Translations under genes and position numbers: made by a program
Shown here: positions 15,932-24,627 of the stretch, in pieces
How positions within the stretch are numbered: the first letter of the stretch is position 1
Layout: each line of letters opens with the position of its first letter
Notes under the pieces: generated by a model
What the model was told of the DNA's origin: nothing
Seen by the model: the letters and a program-made list of their open reading frames with translations, nothing else
Databases searched by the model: none
Assembly: GCA_964489555.1 (NCBI GenBank)
Contig: CAZAZF010000020.1
Span: 1-29,177 of the forward strand
From: JAAZGD01 sp964489555
GTDB taxonomy: Bacteria > Bacillota > Clostridia > Peptostreptococcales > Anaerovoracaceae
Reading direction: 5' to 3'
Length of the DNA stretch: 29,177 nt

Positions 15932-15972
15932 AGAATGGGGTCGGGTACCTAGGAGGTAACCGACCCCATTCT
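15932..15972. repeat. GGTACC palindrome, copy 2
   Basis: Arms of 19 bases (15932-15950 and 15954-15972) carry AGAATGGGGTCGGGTACCT and its inverse with one mismatch, with a loop of three bases. It lies between the convergent pseudogene and histidine kinase gene. Four Ts at 15972-15975 give it weak terminator character for rightward transcription. Confidence 0.88.
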
Positions 15973-16005
15973 TTTGCCAATTTTTCTCTTGTCCGGCTTC
16001 GTTTT

Positions 16006-17316
16006 TTAAATAGGTCCCCCGTCGGATTCTCCCAAGGGCAGGACGATCTGCAGGGTGAAGAGTCCCTCTTCGGCGGAAAAGGAATAATAGCCTTGGTGCC
16101 GGTCTACCAGCATTTGGATGCTTTTTACGCCGTAACCATGGCCTTCCTTTCGGGTGTAGGGGAGACCGTCCCTCATCTCCACTTTTCCGCCCAACGTATT
16201 TTCCACGAGAATCAGCAAGTTGTTCTTGTGAATATGACAGGTTGCCCGCACTCTTGGAATTAGAGCTTTTCCACCAGACTTTCGGCTGGAGGCAGCTGCA
16301 GAAATGGCATTATCCAATCCGTTGGCCAGGAGAGTGCAGATTTCCGTATCCGGTATGGGAAGTTGTTTGGGAACTATAGCCTCAATCATAATTTCCACTT
16401 TCTTCTGCTTTGCCTTGTTGGCAAAGGCGGAGAAGATGGAGTTGACGGTATTATTCTCGCAATATCGTTGGGGCACAATCTTATCAATCTCTCGTTGGGT
16501 CTGTTGGATATATGTCATAGCTTCTTGAGAATCCCCTGCTTCCAGGAAATTATGAATCAGCGACAGGTGGTGCCGCATGTCATGGCGATATATGGCGGTT
16601 TGCCTTTGTACTTGCTGTAGGGCCATGATTTCGTGGGTGGCACTTTCCGACCTGGTTTGAAGCATTAAGTTGTCCATCTCCAGTCGGCATCTTCTCTGCA
16701 TTTCACTGTTATATATGATGATGAATACGATATAGAACATGGAAATCACAGAGGGAAAGAACTCTACAATCACCTTAGCCCCGGAATAGAGGAACCCAGT
16801 ATATATGGTGGTGGTGTAATCAAACACATAATAGATTAAGGGGAAGGATCCAAAGACAGCAAGAGAACGGGAGGAATAGGACATTACCTGATGGACGGAT
16901 GAAACAACAAACCTTTGAATGAGATAGAACATCATCAAAAGTCCCAAGCTATAACCGATGTGGAAAGTTACTTTGCCGTTCCAGATTAGTTGCAGTGCTT
17001 CTCCTAGCCAGTTGGGTGGCTGACAGCATAAAAAGGCAACCAACATGCTGACGATAGCAATGGAACGAGGTTTTTTTAAATAGAATTCTATAAACAACAC
17101 ATTTGGCAAATGGGTAATCAATGGGTAAAGCTTTGCTGTCAAAGCCAATCCCAGAGAATAATAAGATGTAAGCTGAATCGACAGGATGCCAATGATTAAT
17201 AGGGCGATGGCCCTTTGATTTTTCGGCGTTTTTTCGTATCCTGCGAATAGGATAGAAACCACGGTGCCAAAGATCAAGAGAAGGGTATAATTCATGATTT
17301 CCAGGGCCTGTATCAT
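16006..17316 (-). CDS. AgrC-like sensor histidine kinase
   Basis: The 436 residues have about six or seven membrane helices in the first 210, then a coiled linker and a GHKL kinase module. The phosphoacceptor box is YRHDMRHHLS, with His245 the expected site. The N-box is LLANGLDNAISAA and a glycine box reads GHGYGVKSI. This is the layout of the AgrC/CitA-like kinases that pair with LytTR regulators, often for peptide signals. Its start overlaps the stop of the regulator gene (ATGA), so the two are translationally coupled. No AgrB- or AgrD-like gene is visible here, so the ligand is unknown. The downstream palindrome (copy 2) marks the end of the unit. Confidence 0.93.
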   Translation of the reverse strand: MIQALEIMNYTLLLIFGTVVSILFAGYEKTPKNQRAIALLIIGILSIQLTSYYSLGLALTAKLYPLITHLPNVLFIEFYLKKPRSIAIVSMLVAFLCCQPPNWLGEALQLIWNGKVTFHIGYSLGLLMMFYLIQRFVVSSVHQVMSYSSRSLAVFGSFPLIYYVFDYTTTIYTGFLYSGAKVIVEFFPSVISMFYIVFIIIYNSEMQRRCRLEMDNLMLQTRSESATHEIMALQQVQRQTAIYRHDMRHHLSLIHNFLEAGDSQEAMTYIQQTQREIDKIVPQRYCENNTVNSIFSAFANKAKQKKVEIMIEAIVPKQLPIPDTEICTLLANGLDNAISAAASSRKSGGKALIPRVRATCHIHKNNLLILVENTLGGKVEMRDGLPYTRKEGHGYGVKSIQMLVDRHQGYYSFSAEEGLFTLQIVLPLGESDGGPI

Positions 17317-18041
17317 TCTTTCACCCCTTTCTCTACAAATAGATACTCCATATAGGCCTCTCTCACCTGGCTGTAGAGAAGCCTGGAAATGGGTACGGTC
17401 TGCTTGGCGTAGGTGATGATTTCCTTGGGAGTGAGAGAAAGTATGGAGCTCATATTGACAATGTAGGAGCGATGAACTCTCAGAAATTCCGGACGGGAAA
17501 GTAGCACCTCCGCAAAATCCGAGAGAGAACCGTTGATTTCCTTGATGGTTCCACCCACCAGATGAAATCGCAGTTTTTTGTTGAACACTTCAAGAAATTC
17601 AATGTTCCCCAATGGGATCCGGGTCATGCCGGAGGAGGTTTTGATTTGCAGCGATTCCTCTCCCCGCTGTGCTTCAAGGAAGAGTCTATCTAGAATGGGG
17701 AATAGTTTCGGCGTGGTTGCCGGCTTCAGCATATAGTAATGGGCACCTACGGCATAACTCTCCACTGCAAACTCCTTGGAAGAAGTCAGGAAGATAATCT
17801 TTGTCTCTTCGTCAAACCGGCGGATTTCCCGGGCGGCTTCCATGCCGTCCAATCCCGGCATCAGAACATCCAGAAACAGCACATGATAGGTATTTTGCTT
17901 CATGGCTTCCAGAAGATCCAGGGCATTGGAAAAAGAATCGTATTGAAAGGCAGGCTCCTTTTCCCCTTGATACTGGTTCAGCAGATTGGAGATTCGGGAG
18001 AGTTCTTTTAGGTCGTCGTCACAAATGGCCATTCTCAGCAT
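17313..18041 (-). CDS. LytTR-family response regulator
   Basis: The 242-residue protein has a receiver domain with acidic pocket D8-D9-D10, phosphoacceptor D58 in LFLDVLMPG, and the switch threonine/lysine in LTSS and MLKPA. A LytTR DNA-binding domain follows from about residue 135 (IKTSSGMTRIPLGNIEFLEV...FLRVHRSYIVNMSSI). Such regulators bind short direct repeats one or two helical turns apart. The ATG at 18041 follows AGGAGG. It is the first gene of a two-gene leftward unit with the kinase. The divergently transcribed surface-protein genes across the 230-bp gap are the natural candidates for control, though this is inference. Confidence 0.95.
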   Translation of the reverse strand: MLRMAICDDDLKELSRISNLLNQYQGEKEPAFQYDSFSNALDLLEAMKQNTYHVLFLDVLMPGLDGMEAAREIRRFDEETKIIFLTSSKEFAVESYAVGAHYYMLKPATTPKLFPILDRLFLEAQRGEESLQIKTSSGMTRIPLGNIEFLEVFNKKLRFHLVGGTIKEINGSLSDFAEVLLSRPEFLRVHRSYIVNMSSILSLTPKEIITYAKQTVPISRLLYSQVREAYMEYLFVEKGVKE

Positions 18042-18074
18042 GAAGAGTCCTCCTAAGGGCGTTCGCCTTTACGT

Positions 18075-18104
18075 ATTCTATCATAGGAATCCCCCTGTTA
18101 TCAA
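18075..18104 (-). promoter_or_regulatory. Promoter of the LytTR regulator/kinase genes
   Basis: On the minus strand TTGATA (18099-18104), an 18-bp spacer and TAGAAT (18075-18080). The spacer is one base longer than ideal. Confidence 0.5.
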
Positions 18105-18157
18105 TACGTCCTGAAGCGACGGTTTGTCCTCGTGGGAGGGACACTTGCCGGATTGCA

Positions 18158-18227
18158 TTTTAGGGCTAAAAAACGACATTTCGGGGGACATTTCCCTTCG
18201 GCAATATAGGTCTTGCTAAAATATAAC
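18158..18227 (+). promoter_or_regulatory. Candidate regulator-binding region upstream of the surface-protein genes
   Basis: A palindrome TTTTAG-GG-CTAAAA (18158-18171) is followed by two exact direct repeats GACATTTC at 18175-18182 and 18187-18194, 12 bp start to start. A -10-like TATAAC (18222-18227) follows with no recognisable -35 at 17 bp. A weak -35 next to short direct repeats on the same face suits an activated promoter, possibly by the LytTR protein encoded next door. Spacing differs from the classical AgrA site, so the link is tentative. Confidence 0.4.
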
Positions 18228-18272
18228 GGAAACTAGCTTCGAATCGTTGCCAACACAGAAAGGAGAAGGCCT

Positions 18273-18623
18273 GTGACATCTGCAATATCCTACCTCATAG
18301 CAACCGTGGGCATCGGTGCGCTATTGGCGTTGTGGTTCATCACCACCTATCAAGTCATTTCCCGGAAAACCCAGGATTTGATTCATGCCGCGGATCAGGT
18401 TCGCCTCCTCCGGGAGAGTTTACATCAGATGAGGAACGGTCCCCACGAAGCTTCGGCTAAAAAGATGCTGGATACCAGCACCCGGATTTATTCTCAAATT
18501 GAAAAAAGCTATAACGAGACGCTACGAAACCCCATCTATCGAGTTCCTGCATTTTTCATGGGATATCGTAAGGCGGAAAAGGGAACCATTCAGGTATTTG
18601 AATCAAGGAGGAAGAGTCTATGA
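18273..18623 (+). CDS. Small membrane-anchored protein of unknown function
   Basis: The GTG start at 18273 has an AGGAGA site at good distance. The 116 residues begin with one membrane helix (about 5-27, ISYLIATVGIGALLALWFITTYQ) and continue as a charged, probably alpha-helical cytoplasmic or external domain. A segment SYNETLRNPIYRVPAFFMGY near residues 75-95 faintly recalls the end of LemA proteins, but the match is too weak for a family call. Its stop overlaps the start of the secreted stalk-domain protein (ATGA), so the two are made together. It is the first gene of a unit divergent from the two-component genes. I do not recognise a function. Confidence 0.75.
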   Translation: MTSAISYLIATVGIGALLALWFITTYQVISRKTQDLIHAADQVRLLRESLHQMRNGPHEASAKKMLDTSTRIYSQIEKSYNETLRNPIYRVPAFFMGYRKAEKGTIQVFESRRKSL

Positions 18624-20713
18624 AAAAACAACAGGAAAGACTGGCCGGCAAAATGAGGAGCCTCTTTAAGAGACGATGGATGAGCTTGCTGCTGGTTATT
18701 TGTGTCATGGTTACCTTGCTTTTGCCGGTACAAGCCATGGGCGCCACGGCAAATGCTACTCCTTCCAACGCCACGGTATATATCAATGGAAATAAAGTAT
18801 CTTTTGAAGCCTACACGATTAACGGTAGTAACTATTTTAAGCTACGAGACCTGGCCATGGCCCTGAACTCTACCAACAAGAAGATTGGAATAGGCTATAA
18901 TGGGTCAACCAACACGGTGGAAATCAAAGCCGGGCAGCCCTATGTACCCGTGGGCGGCGAACTGGAACTAGGGGACGGTTTGGCTAAGAGAGCCACTCCG
19001 GGCAAAGCCACCATACATTGGGGAGAAGAGCCAAGTAATGCAAACACAATGCAGTTGGAATACAATATCGCACTGGGAACTTACGTGATCAATGGGAACA
19101 ATTTTGTAAAGCTTCGGGACTTGATGCAGTGGGTGGATGTGGGCGTTGGATATGATAGCAAAACCGCATCCATTGCTATCCATACCGGACAAAAGTATGT
19201 GCTTCCTAAATATATCGGCAATCCCTTGAAATCCGGGGAAGCCATTGACAACAAATATAGAAAATATTACGGAGCCCAGCCGGGTTCTATCCATAATCAC
19301 GGAGAAATGGTCTATCATGACGGTTGGTACTACCATTATGGTTTTCGAATTAAAGAAGGAGGCCAGGCCATTGGGTACCAATCGAGCTATGGGGATTACA
19401 TCCCGGACAACTGGCAGGTCTACGGCGGAAAAATATTTTTTGAAGGAGCCCTCTCCAGTGGCGTAACCACCCAAGTCATCTTTACCATGAATTTAGATGG
19501 TTCCGGTGTGAAAAAAATTATCACCAACGCACTGGACACGGGACAGAGAATCACCGTATATAAAGGGAAGATTTACGCAAACACCCACACGGCAAATGGA
19601 GCAGGTGCAAGTATTGTCAGCTTCAATCTGGATGGCAGCGGAAGAAAGGTCCTTTACACAGGAGACTTGTCTGTGGAGCCGGTACCTGTAGGCTATGGTA
19701 GCCGGGGATACCATATTTTTAATGACAGAATCTACTTCATGACCAAAGACAAGGATATTTGGTATCCAACGGAGAAGAGTGTATACTCCATGAAATTGGA
19801 CGGAAGCGACCAGAAGCTGGTGACCACCCTCCATAATTCCCCCTGGAATATTGTCAGTGTATATGACGGATATATCTATTACGAGACCAGATGGGAAGGC
19901 TTGCATCGCATGAAAATTGACGGTAGCGATGACGTGTGCGTTTTGCCGGAATCCATGGAGCAATATGCCATCTATGGAGATAAAATCGTATATAACGTCG
20001 ATCACACCATGCTGGGCGTGGTCAACACAGACGGTACCGGGCGCTACCAATTCCCCAATGCCAAGCAAGATCCCAATAGAACCACTCCAGCCTATGTTTC
20101 TAACCTCATGGTGTTGAATAGCAAATATACCTTCGCCCAAAATGTTCTTTTGAACAACGATTCCGCGGCAAACGGATATGTCCGTTTCAGCGCAAATTAC
20201 AGCGATCCCAATGATGATGATATTCGGGGACTCCGGGGATGGTTTCCCTCCAAGGTACCTTATATTAATACCTTGACGGATATTGGTTCTTCCGGCGGCA
20301 ACTCAGCAGCCCTTTCAGATGGTTGGTATAATCTGCGTTGCATGTACAACTATATGTATATTGATGCAAACGGCGGAGCCCAGCTTCGAACAAGTGACAC
20401 CAATCAGAAATTCTATGTGGAAAACAAAAATGGCATATATTTCACGCTAAAGACAGAAGACGGAAAGTATCTGGGCATTGGGGACACCGTGGTCAATGGA
20501 GTTCAGGTGAAGGCGGTGAACCAGGAGTACCTGTGGGCATTGCGTAATGAGAAAGGCAGTGATATTTTCAGCATGCGCCCAGCTGATAATAGCAACATGT
20601 TACTGAATGCGGCGGGAGAGAAAAGCACCGACGGTACCTGGATTATTCTTTGGAGGCACGATAAAGAAGATGCTCCCAACCATGGGGAATTCCGATTTAT
20701 CCCTGCGAAGTAA
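18620..20713 (+). CDS. Secreted stalk-domain/DUF5050 protein with ricin-like C-terminus
   Basis: The 697-residue protein carries a signal peptide (basic start, hydrophobic LLLVICVMVTLLLPVQA, cleavage near AMG-ATA at about residue 42). Two copper-amine-oxidase-N-like stalk domains follow (about 45-105 and 135-190), each with a KLRDL motif. The middle (about 210-505) has repeated YHDGWYYHYG, MNLDGSGVKKI, MKLDGSDQKLV and MKIDGSDDVCV units, typical of a DUF5050 beta-propeller-like domain. The C-terminus (about 565-697) repeats a pattern like DGKYLGIG and ends as a ricin-type beta-trefoil, often a carbohydrate binder. No wall anchor is seen. The ATG overlaps the stop of the small membrane protein. 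A role at the cell surface is likely; the ligand is unknown. Confidence 0.85.
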   Translation: MKKQQERLAGKMRSLFKRRWMSLLLVICVMVTLLLPVQAMGATANATPSNATVYINGNKVSFEAYTINGSNYFKLRDLAMALNSTNKKIGIGYNGSTNTVEIKAGQPYVPVGGELELGDGLAKRATPGKATIHWGEEPSNANTMQLEYNIALGTYVINGNNFVKLRDLMQWVDVGVGYDSKTASIAIHTGQKYVLPKYIGNPLKSGEAIDNKYRKYYGAQPGSIHNHGEMVYHDGWYYHYGFRIKEGGQAIGYQSSYGDYIPDNWQVYGGKIFFEGALSSGVTTQVIFTMNLDGSGVKKIITNALDTGQRITVYKGKIYANTHTANGAGASIVSFNLDGSGRKVLYTGDLSVEPVPVGYGSRGYHIFNDRIYFMTKDKDIWYPTEKSVYSMKLDGSDQKLVTTLHNSPWNIVSVYDGYIYYETRWEGLHRMKIDGSDDVCVLPESMEQYAIYGDKIVYNVDHTMLGVVNTDGTGRYQFPNAKQDPNRTTPAYVSNLMVLNSKYTFAQNVLLNNDSAANGYVRFSANYSDPNDDDIRGLRGWFPSKVPYINTLTDIGSSGGNSAALSDGWYNLRCMYNYMYIDANGGAQLRTSDTNQKFYVENKNGIYFTLKTEDGKYLGIGDTVVNGVQVKAVNQEYLWALRNEKGSDIFSMRPADNSNMLLNAAGEKSTDGTWIILWRHDKEDAPNHGEFRFIPAK

Positions 20714-20772
20714 AGAGAATATATATTGGGAAGATAAAACAATAACTTCCAAGAAGAAGGAGAAATGATAAC

Positions 20773-23592
20773 ATGAAAAAAAGATTAGCGAGTATACTTT
20801 TAACGGTTTGCATGGTGTTGAACCTGCTGCCGGGGGCGACCCTCACCGCCAGCGCCTCAGAACCAACAGATTACAACCTCCGGGTCGGTGGCGTTCAAGT
20901 GACCAGCGAGAACTGCGCAAATATTACGGGTCCCGGGATCACCGGAAGTGTAAGCTATGATCCGTCCACAAGCAAACTTACCCTCAATGGTGCGAATATT
21001 ACCGGATTCTACTCAATTAATGAAAATGATGCTGGTATATATACGTCGAGGGATCTAACAATTGATTTGGTGAATGCGAACAGCATTACGCCCGGGATGA
21101 GTGGCTATCCCAATCAAAACAGTGCTGGCATATATGTATTTGCGAGTAATCTCACCATATCCTCCAACTCCGGTAACGGAACGCTGAGCGTCGCATCAAA
21201 TGATACGACGGCAGATAGTACTGGTATTTATAGTGAATGGGGCTTCTATGGAGATTCCACAGGGAACATAACGATTTCCGGTGGAGAAATTACAGTCAGC
21301 GGCGGCACTTCATCCGGAGCCGGAAGTCGATCCTATGGGATCCAAGCAGGGGGAAATCTTACGATCTCAGGTGGTGAGATTACGGCCACCGGCGGCACTG
21401 CTGGGGGAAGCAGCCGAGGAATTTATGTATTTAAGATTCTTTCAGTAACAGGAAACGCAACGGTCTTGGCCATCGGCGGCAGACCCGGGTCTCTCTATTC
21501 TAGTTTTGGCATACAGGCGCCAAATGGAAACTCCTTTGTTTCGGGTGGAGCGGTGACAGCCACCGGAGGCGATGGCGGAAGCGAGAGTTATGGTATCTCT
21601 ACCAATACTTATACCCTGTCTATTACCGGAGGTATCGTAACGGCGAAGACCAATGCTGTTCCGGGAGAAAATAAGAAGGCAGTCAACACTTCTGCCGCAA
21701 TAGATATCAGAACCTATGCCGGAGCGAAAATTCTGGCAGGAAACAGTGAAAGCGCGGCCAAGGTCGTGGACAGCTACAGCAACGAACGGTATTTGAAGTT
21801 CGGCTCCATGGATACATACACTGTAACTTACAACGGCAATGGGGGTGGCGGCTCTATGACAGCCGAAACTGCGGCTGCAGGTGTTCCCTTTCCGCTTCCG
21901 GCATGCGGTTTTACCGAACCTTCTGCCGGCCTGCCATTTCACAAGTGGGCTGTCGGCAGCCCGGGGGGAACACAGGTAGAAGCCAACGGCAGCCATACTT
22001 TTACAGCCGATACGACTGTGTATGCTTTATGGAAGGCAGCAACGCCGGCAACGACCTTCTCCTTCGATGGGGCAGATGCCGAAAAGCTGATGGGAACAAC
22101 CACCCAAATGCAGTACTCCTTGGACAGAGGTGTTACATGGACAACTTGTTCAGCCGAAACCACCGACCTTGACAGTGTGATCGCTAGTATCACAGAGAGT
22201 AATGATATCCAGATCAAAGACCTGGGCAACGGTACCACCACAACGGTTTCGGAAGTACAGACGATCAATATCACCAAGGCGGCGACCCCTTCGGCAGGCA
22301 AGGCGGACTGCACGACCCTTGCCAATAACGACGGCAAACTCACCGGCGTGACTGCGGCCATGGAATACAAGCTTTCCACCTCTTCCTCATGGATCAGCGG
22401 AACAGGCAGTGACATCACCGGCCTTACAAACGGAACTTACAATGTTCGGGTCAAGGCGACCGGAACTGCGCTGGCCTCAGACAATCAAAATCTTACGATT
22501 GCCGCCTACTCCGCACCTCCTTCAGGTGGAGGTGGTGGCAGTAGCGGAGGCGGAGGAGTCGCATCCACTCTCGTAACAAAGATTGATACGGGTGGAACGG
22601 TGACGGGCACCAACGTAGACAATCTGGTCAAAGAGGGAAAGAGCCTCACAGTGGATGGCAAGTCGGGGGAAACCCTAGTGTTTGACACGGAAGCCTTGAA
22701 AACTATCAATGGCCAGACCAAGGATACGGTGAAGGTGGAAATTAAAGATGTTTCCTCGGATTACATTAATGAGCATCCCGGGCGATTGGTGGTATCTCTC
22801 ACCGTCACTGCAGGAGACCAGCGTATTACCAACTTTGGGAACGGTACGGCTACCATTTCTCTTCCCTATGATTTAAAAGAGGGGGAAAAGGCAGAAGATG
22901 TCACCGTGTGGTATCTGGCGGAAGACGGAACCATGACGGAAGTACCCTGCACCTATAATCCCGAAACCAAGCTAGCCACCTTCCAGGTGAACCACTTCTC
23001 CTTGTACCTGGTAGGTACAGCAGATATCAGCTTGTGGGTCAATCCCTTCGCCGATGTGGCAGAAACCAGCTGGTACTACGATGCGGTTCGTTACGTTTCC
23101 GCCAATGGACTGATGAATGGAACGGCTGATACCGCCTTCAACCCCAACGGAAAAACTTCTCGAGGGATGATAGTTACCATTCTTTGGAGGATGGAGAATC
23201 AGCCTTCGTCAGAAAAAGAGATGACATTTACAGATGTGAAGAGCGGTAAGTACTATTGGGATGCAGTAGCCTGGGGTTCCGAAAAGGGTATTGTTAGCGG
23301 ATATTCTGAGAATCGATTTGGGCCGGAAGACAACATTACCCGAGAACAACTAGCGGTGATTCTCCATAATTATGCCGTCAGCAAAGGCATCGATACCGAA
23401 TCAACGGCGGATTTAGGTGGATTTGTCGACTCTACCACCATTCATGATTGGGCGTTAGATGCCATGATGTGGGCCAACGGGGAAGGACTGATTAATGGAG
23501 TAGGAAACAGCAAATTAAGTCCTCTGGGCTCTGCAGAACGTTGCCAGGTGGCGGCCATCCTTCAGCGTTTTATCCTGAATTCGGCAGAGTAG
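20773..23592 (+). CDS. SLH-anchored surface protein with beta-helix and InlB-type repeat
   Basis: The 939-residue protein starts with a signal peptide (KKRLASILLTVCMVLNLLPGATLTASA). Residues of about 30-320 are glycine/serine/threonine-rich and hold repeats such as NITISGGEITVSGGT and LTISGGEITATGGT, consistent with a parallel beta-helix. An InlB B-repeat-like (Flg_new) domain follows at about 350-425 (YTVTYNGNGGGG...HTFTADTTVYALWK). Two further beta-rich modules and a glycine linker (PPSGGGGGSSGGGG, about 580-595) come next. A domain ending in NHFSLYLVG leads to three C-terminal SLH domains (about 755-939; FADVAETSWYYDAV is the first), which bind secondary wall polymers. The ATG at 20773 follows GAAGGAG. 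It lies 59 bp after the stalk protein and is probably co-expressed. An adhesin or surface-layer component is likely. Confidence 0.9.
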   Translation: MKKRLASILLTVCMVLNLLPGATLTASASEPTDYNLRVGGVQVTSENCANITGPGITGSVSYDPSTSKLTLNGANITGFYSINENDAGIYTSRDLTIDLVNANSITPGMSGYPNQNSAGIYVFASNLTISSNSGNGTLSVASNDTTADSTGIYSEWGFYGDSTGNITISGGEITVSGGTSSGAGSRSYGIQAGGNLTISGGEITATGGTAGGSSRGIYVFKILSVTGNATVLAIGGRPGSLYSSFGIQAPNGNSFVSGGAVTATGGDGGSESYGISTNTYTLSITGGIVTAKTNAVPGENKKAVNTSAAIDIRTYAGAKILAGNSESAAKVVDSYSNERYLKFGSMDTYTVTYNGNGGGGSMTAETAAAGVPFPLPACGFTEPSAGLPFHKWAVGSPGGTQVEANGSHTFTADTTVYALWKAATPATTFSFDGADAEKLMGTTTQMQYSLDRGVTWTTCSAETTDLDSVIASITESNDIQIKDLGNGTTTTVSEVQTINITKAATPSAGKADCTTLANNDGKLTGVTAAMEYKLSTSSSWISGTGSDITGLTNGTYNVRVKATGTALASDNQNLTIAAYSAPPSGGGGGSSGGGGVASTLVTKIDTGGTVTGTNVDNLVKEGKSLTVDGKSGETLVFDTEALKTINGQTKDTVKVEIKDVSSDYINEHPGRLVVSLTVTAGDQRITNFGNGTATISLPYDLKEGEKAEDVTVWYLAEDGTMTEVPCTYNPETKLATFQVNHFSLYLVGTADISLWVNPFADVAETSWYYDAVRYVSANGLMNGTADTAFNPNGKTSRGMIVTILWRMENQPSSEKEMTFTDVKSGKYYWDAVAWGSEKGIVSGYSENRFGPEDNITREQLAVILHNYAVSKGIDTESTADLGGFVDSTTIHDWALDAMMWANGEGLINGVGNSKLSPLGSAERCQVAAILQRFILNSAE

Positions 23593-23642
23593 AATAAACG
23601 GCAATTCGTACATACCACCCGTATGTATTGCGTCAGGTTTTT

Positions 23643-23692
23643 AGAATGGGGTCAGGTACCTTCTTGATTTAGAGAAGTACCTGACCTCTTCT
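23643..23692. repeat. GGTACC palindrome, copy 3
   Basis: Arms 23643-23665 and 23673-23692 carry AGAATGGGGTCAGGTACC and an imperfect inverse ending GTACCTGACCTC. Here A replaces the G seen in copies 1, 2 and 4, and the opposite arm has the matching T. It lies 50 bp past the SLH gene. Confidence 0.82.
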
Positions 23693-23862
23693 ATATATCA
23701 CCCAGCCAACTTGTACAAAAGGATAAAATACCGTACACTTATAGTGAGTTATCATATCTAAGAAATTCAGCCAGTATGGCGGAATATAGAAAAAGGATGA
23801 ATCATAGTTGGTGACCTGGGATGGTCCATACATACTACACGGATATATGGAGGAAGAAACCA

Positions 23863-24627
23863 ATGAGTTTACTAATCAAAGGTGCGAAAAAGGTGTTGTT
23901 ACGAGGTGGTAAAATAGCAGGAGCATATATTGCACCCGATTTGATGAATTTTGCGGCGAAAATGGGAAATGATTTGTTGGAAAAGCAGAAAAACCTGGTA
24001 AAAATACCCGACTTAAAAAATGTTCGCATGGACGAAGCCTTCCGAATTTTGGTGGACGATCTGAACTTGATTCCCATACCATCCATCGCAAAGCCCAGCA
24101 TAGCCTACGCCGAGGAAAGGGAAAACGATGTAGTATATTCCCAACCCAGGTTTGGTTCCCGGGTGAGCCCAAGAACCACCGTGAAGGTTTACTATCTGAC
24201 CCAGGAAGTGGTAGATGAAAGTAAACAGATGTTGGAAAATGAAGTGAAACAATTCAAAGCCCCGGTGGTGGTTGGGGGGAACATCTATGAGGCACGGGAA
24301 GATCTGGTAGAATTAGGCCTCAAGGTCACTCAAAAATTGGAAAAACCAAACTTGAAATATGCAGATAAAGAAGATGGCCAGGTGACCCGGGTTACTTATT
24401 CCAATCACCATAAAATCGGCGCCAAACTGAAAACCGGTGAACGGATTTGTCTCTTTTATGTGAATGAAGAGGTGATTGGAGATAGTAAAGCCATCAAAGC
24501 GCAGAAAGACAGGAACCGGAAAGAAAAAATAGAAAAAATCAACGAAGTCAGGAATGCGGTGTCCAAAAAAATACGAACCGGGGTGGTAGATATCAAAACC
24601 ATGCAGAAGAAAGGGAGAAAAAGATGA
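23863..24627 (+). CDS. PASTA-domain protein without membrane anchor
   Basis: I use ATG 23863, eight bases after GGAGGA, giving 254 residues; ATG 23821 upstream has no ribosome binding site. The N-terminus (about 1-40) is basic and mildly amphipathic with no signal peptide or membrane helix. Two PASTA-like domains follow: VKIPDLKNVRMDEAF...YYLTQE (about 45-120) and FKAPVVVGGNIYEAREDLVELGLKV...LFYVNE (about 130-205). A basic coiled tail (KAQKDRNRKEKIEKINEVR...KKGRKR) ends the protein. PASTA domains normally sense peptidoglycan outside the cell in PknB kinases and penicillin-binding proteins, so an apparently cytoplasmic pair with a basic tail is unusual. The stop overlaps the next start, and the third gene is tex, an RNA-binding protein. 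Confidence 0.85.
   Translation: MSLLIKGAKKVLLRGGKIAGAYIAPDLMNFAAKMGNDLLEKQKNLVKIPDLKNVRMDEAFRILVDDLNLIPIPSIAKPSIAYAEERENDVVYSQPRFGSRVSPRTTVKVYYLTQEVVDESKQMLENEVKQFKAPVVVGGNIYEAREDLVELGLKVTQKLEKPNLKYADKEDGQVTRVTYSNHHKIGAKLKTGERICLFYVNEEVIGDSKAIKAQKDRNRKEKIEKINEVRNAVSKKIRTGVVDIKTMQKKGRKR

Noticed and set aside
20726..20752. Terminator between the stalk-domain and SLH genes
   Set aside because: TTGGGAAG/CTTCCAA forms a short bulged stem with a 12-base loop and no T-run.
23609..23627. Intrinsic terminator of the SLH gene (TACATAC/GTATGTA)
   Set aside because: The stem is seven A/T-rich pairs and the T-run is ten bases away; palindrome copy 3 is a stronger candidate.
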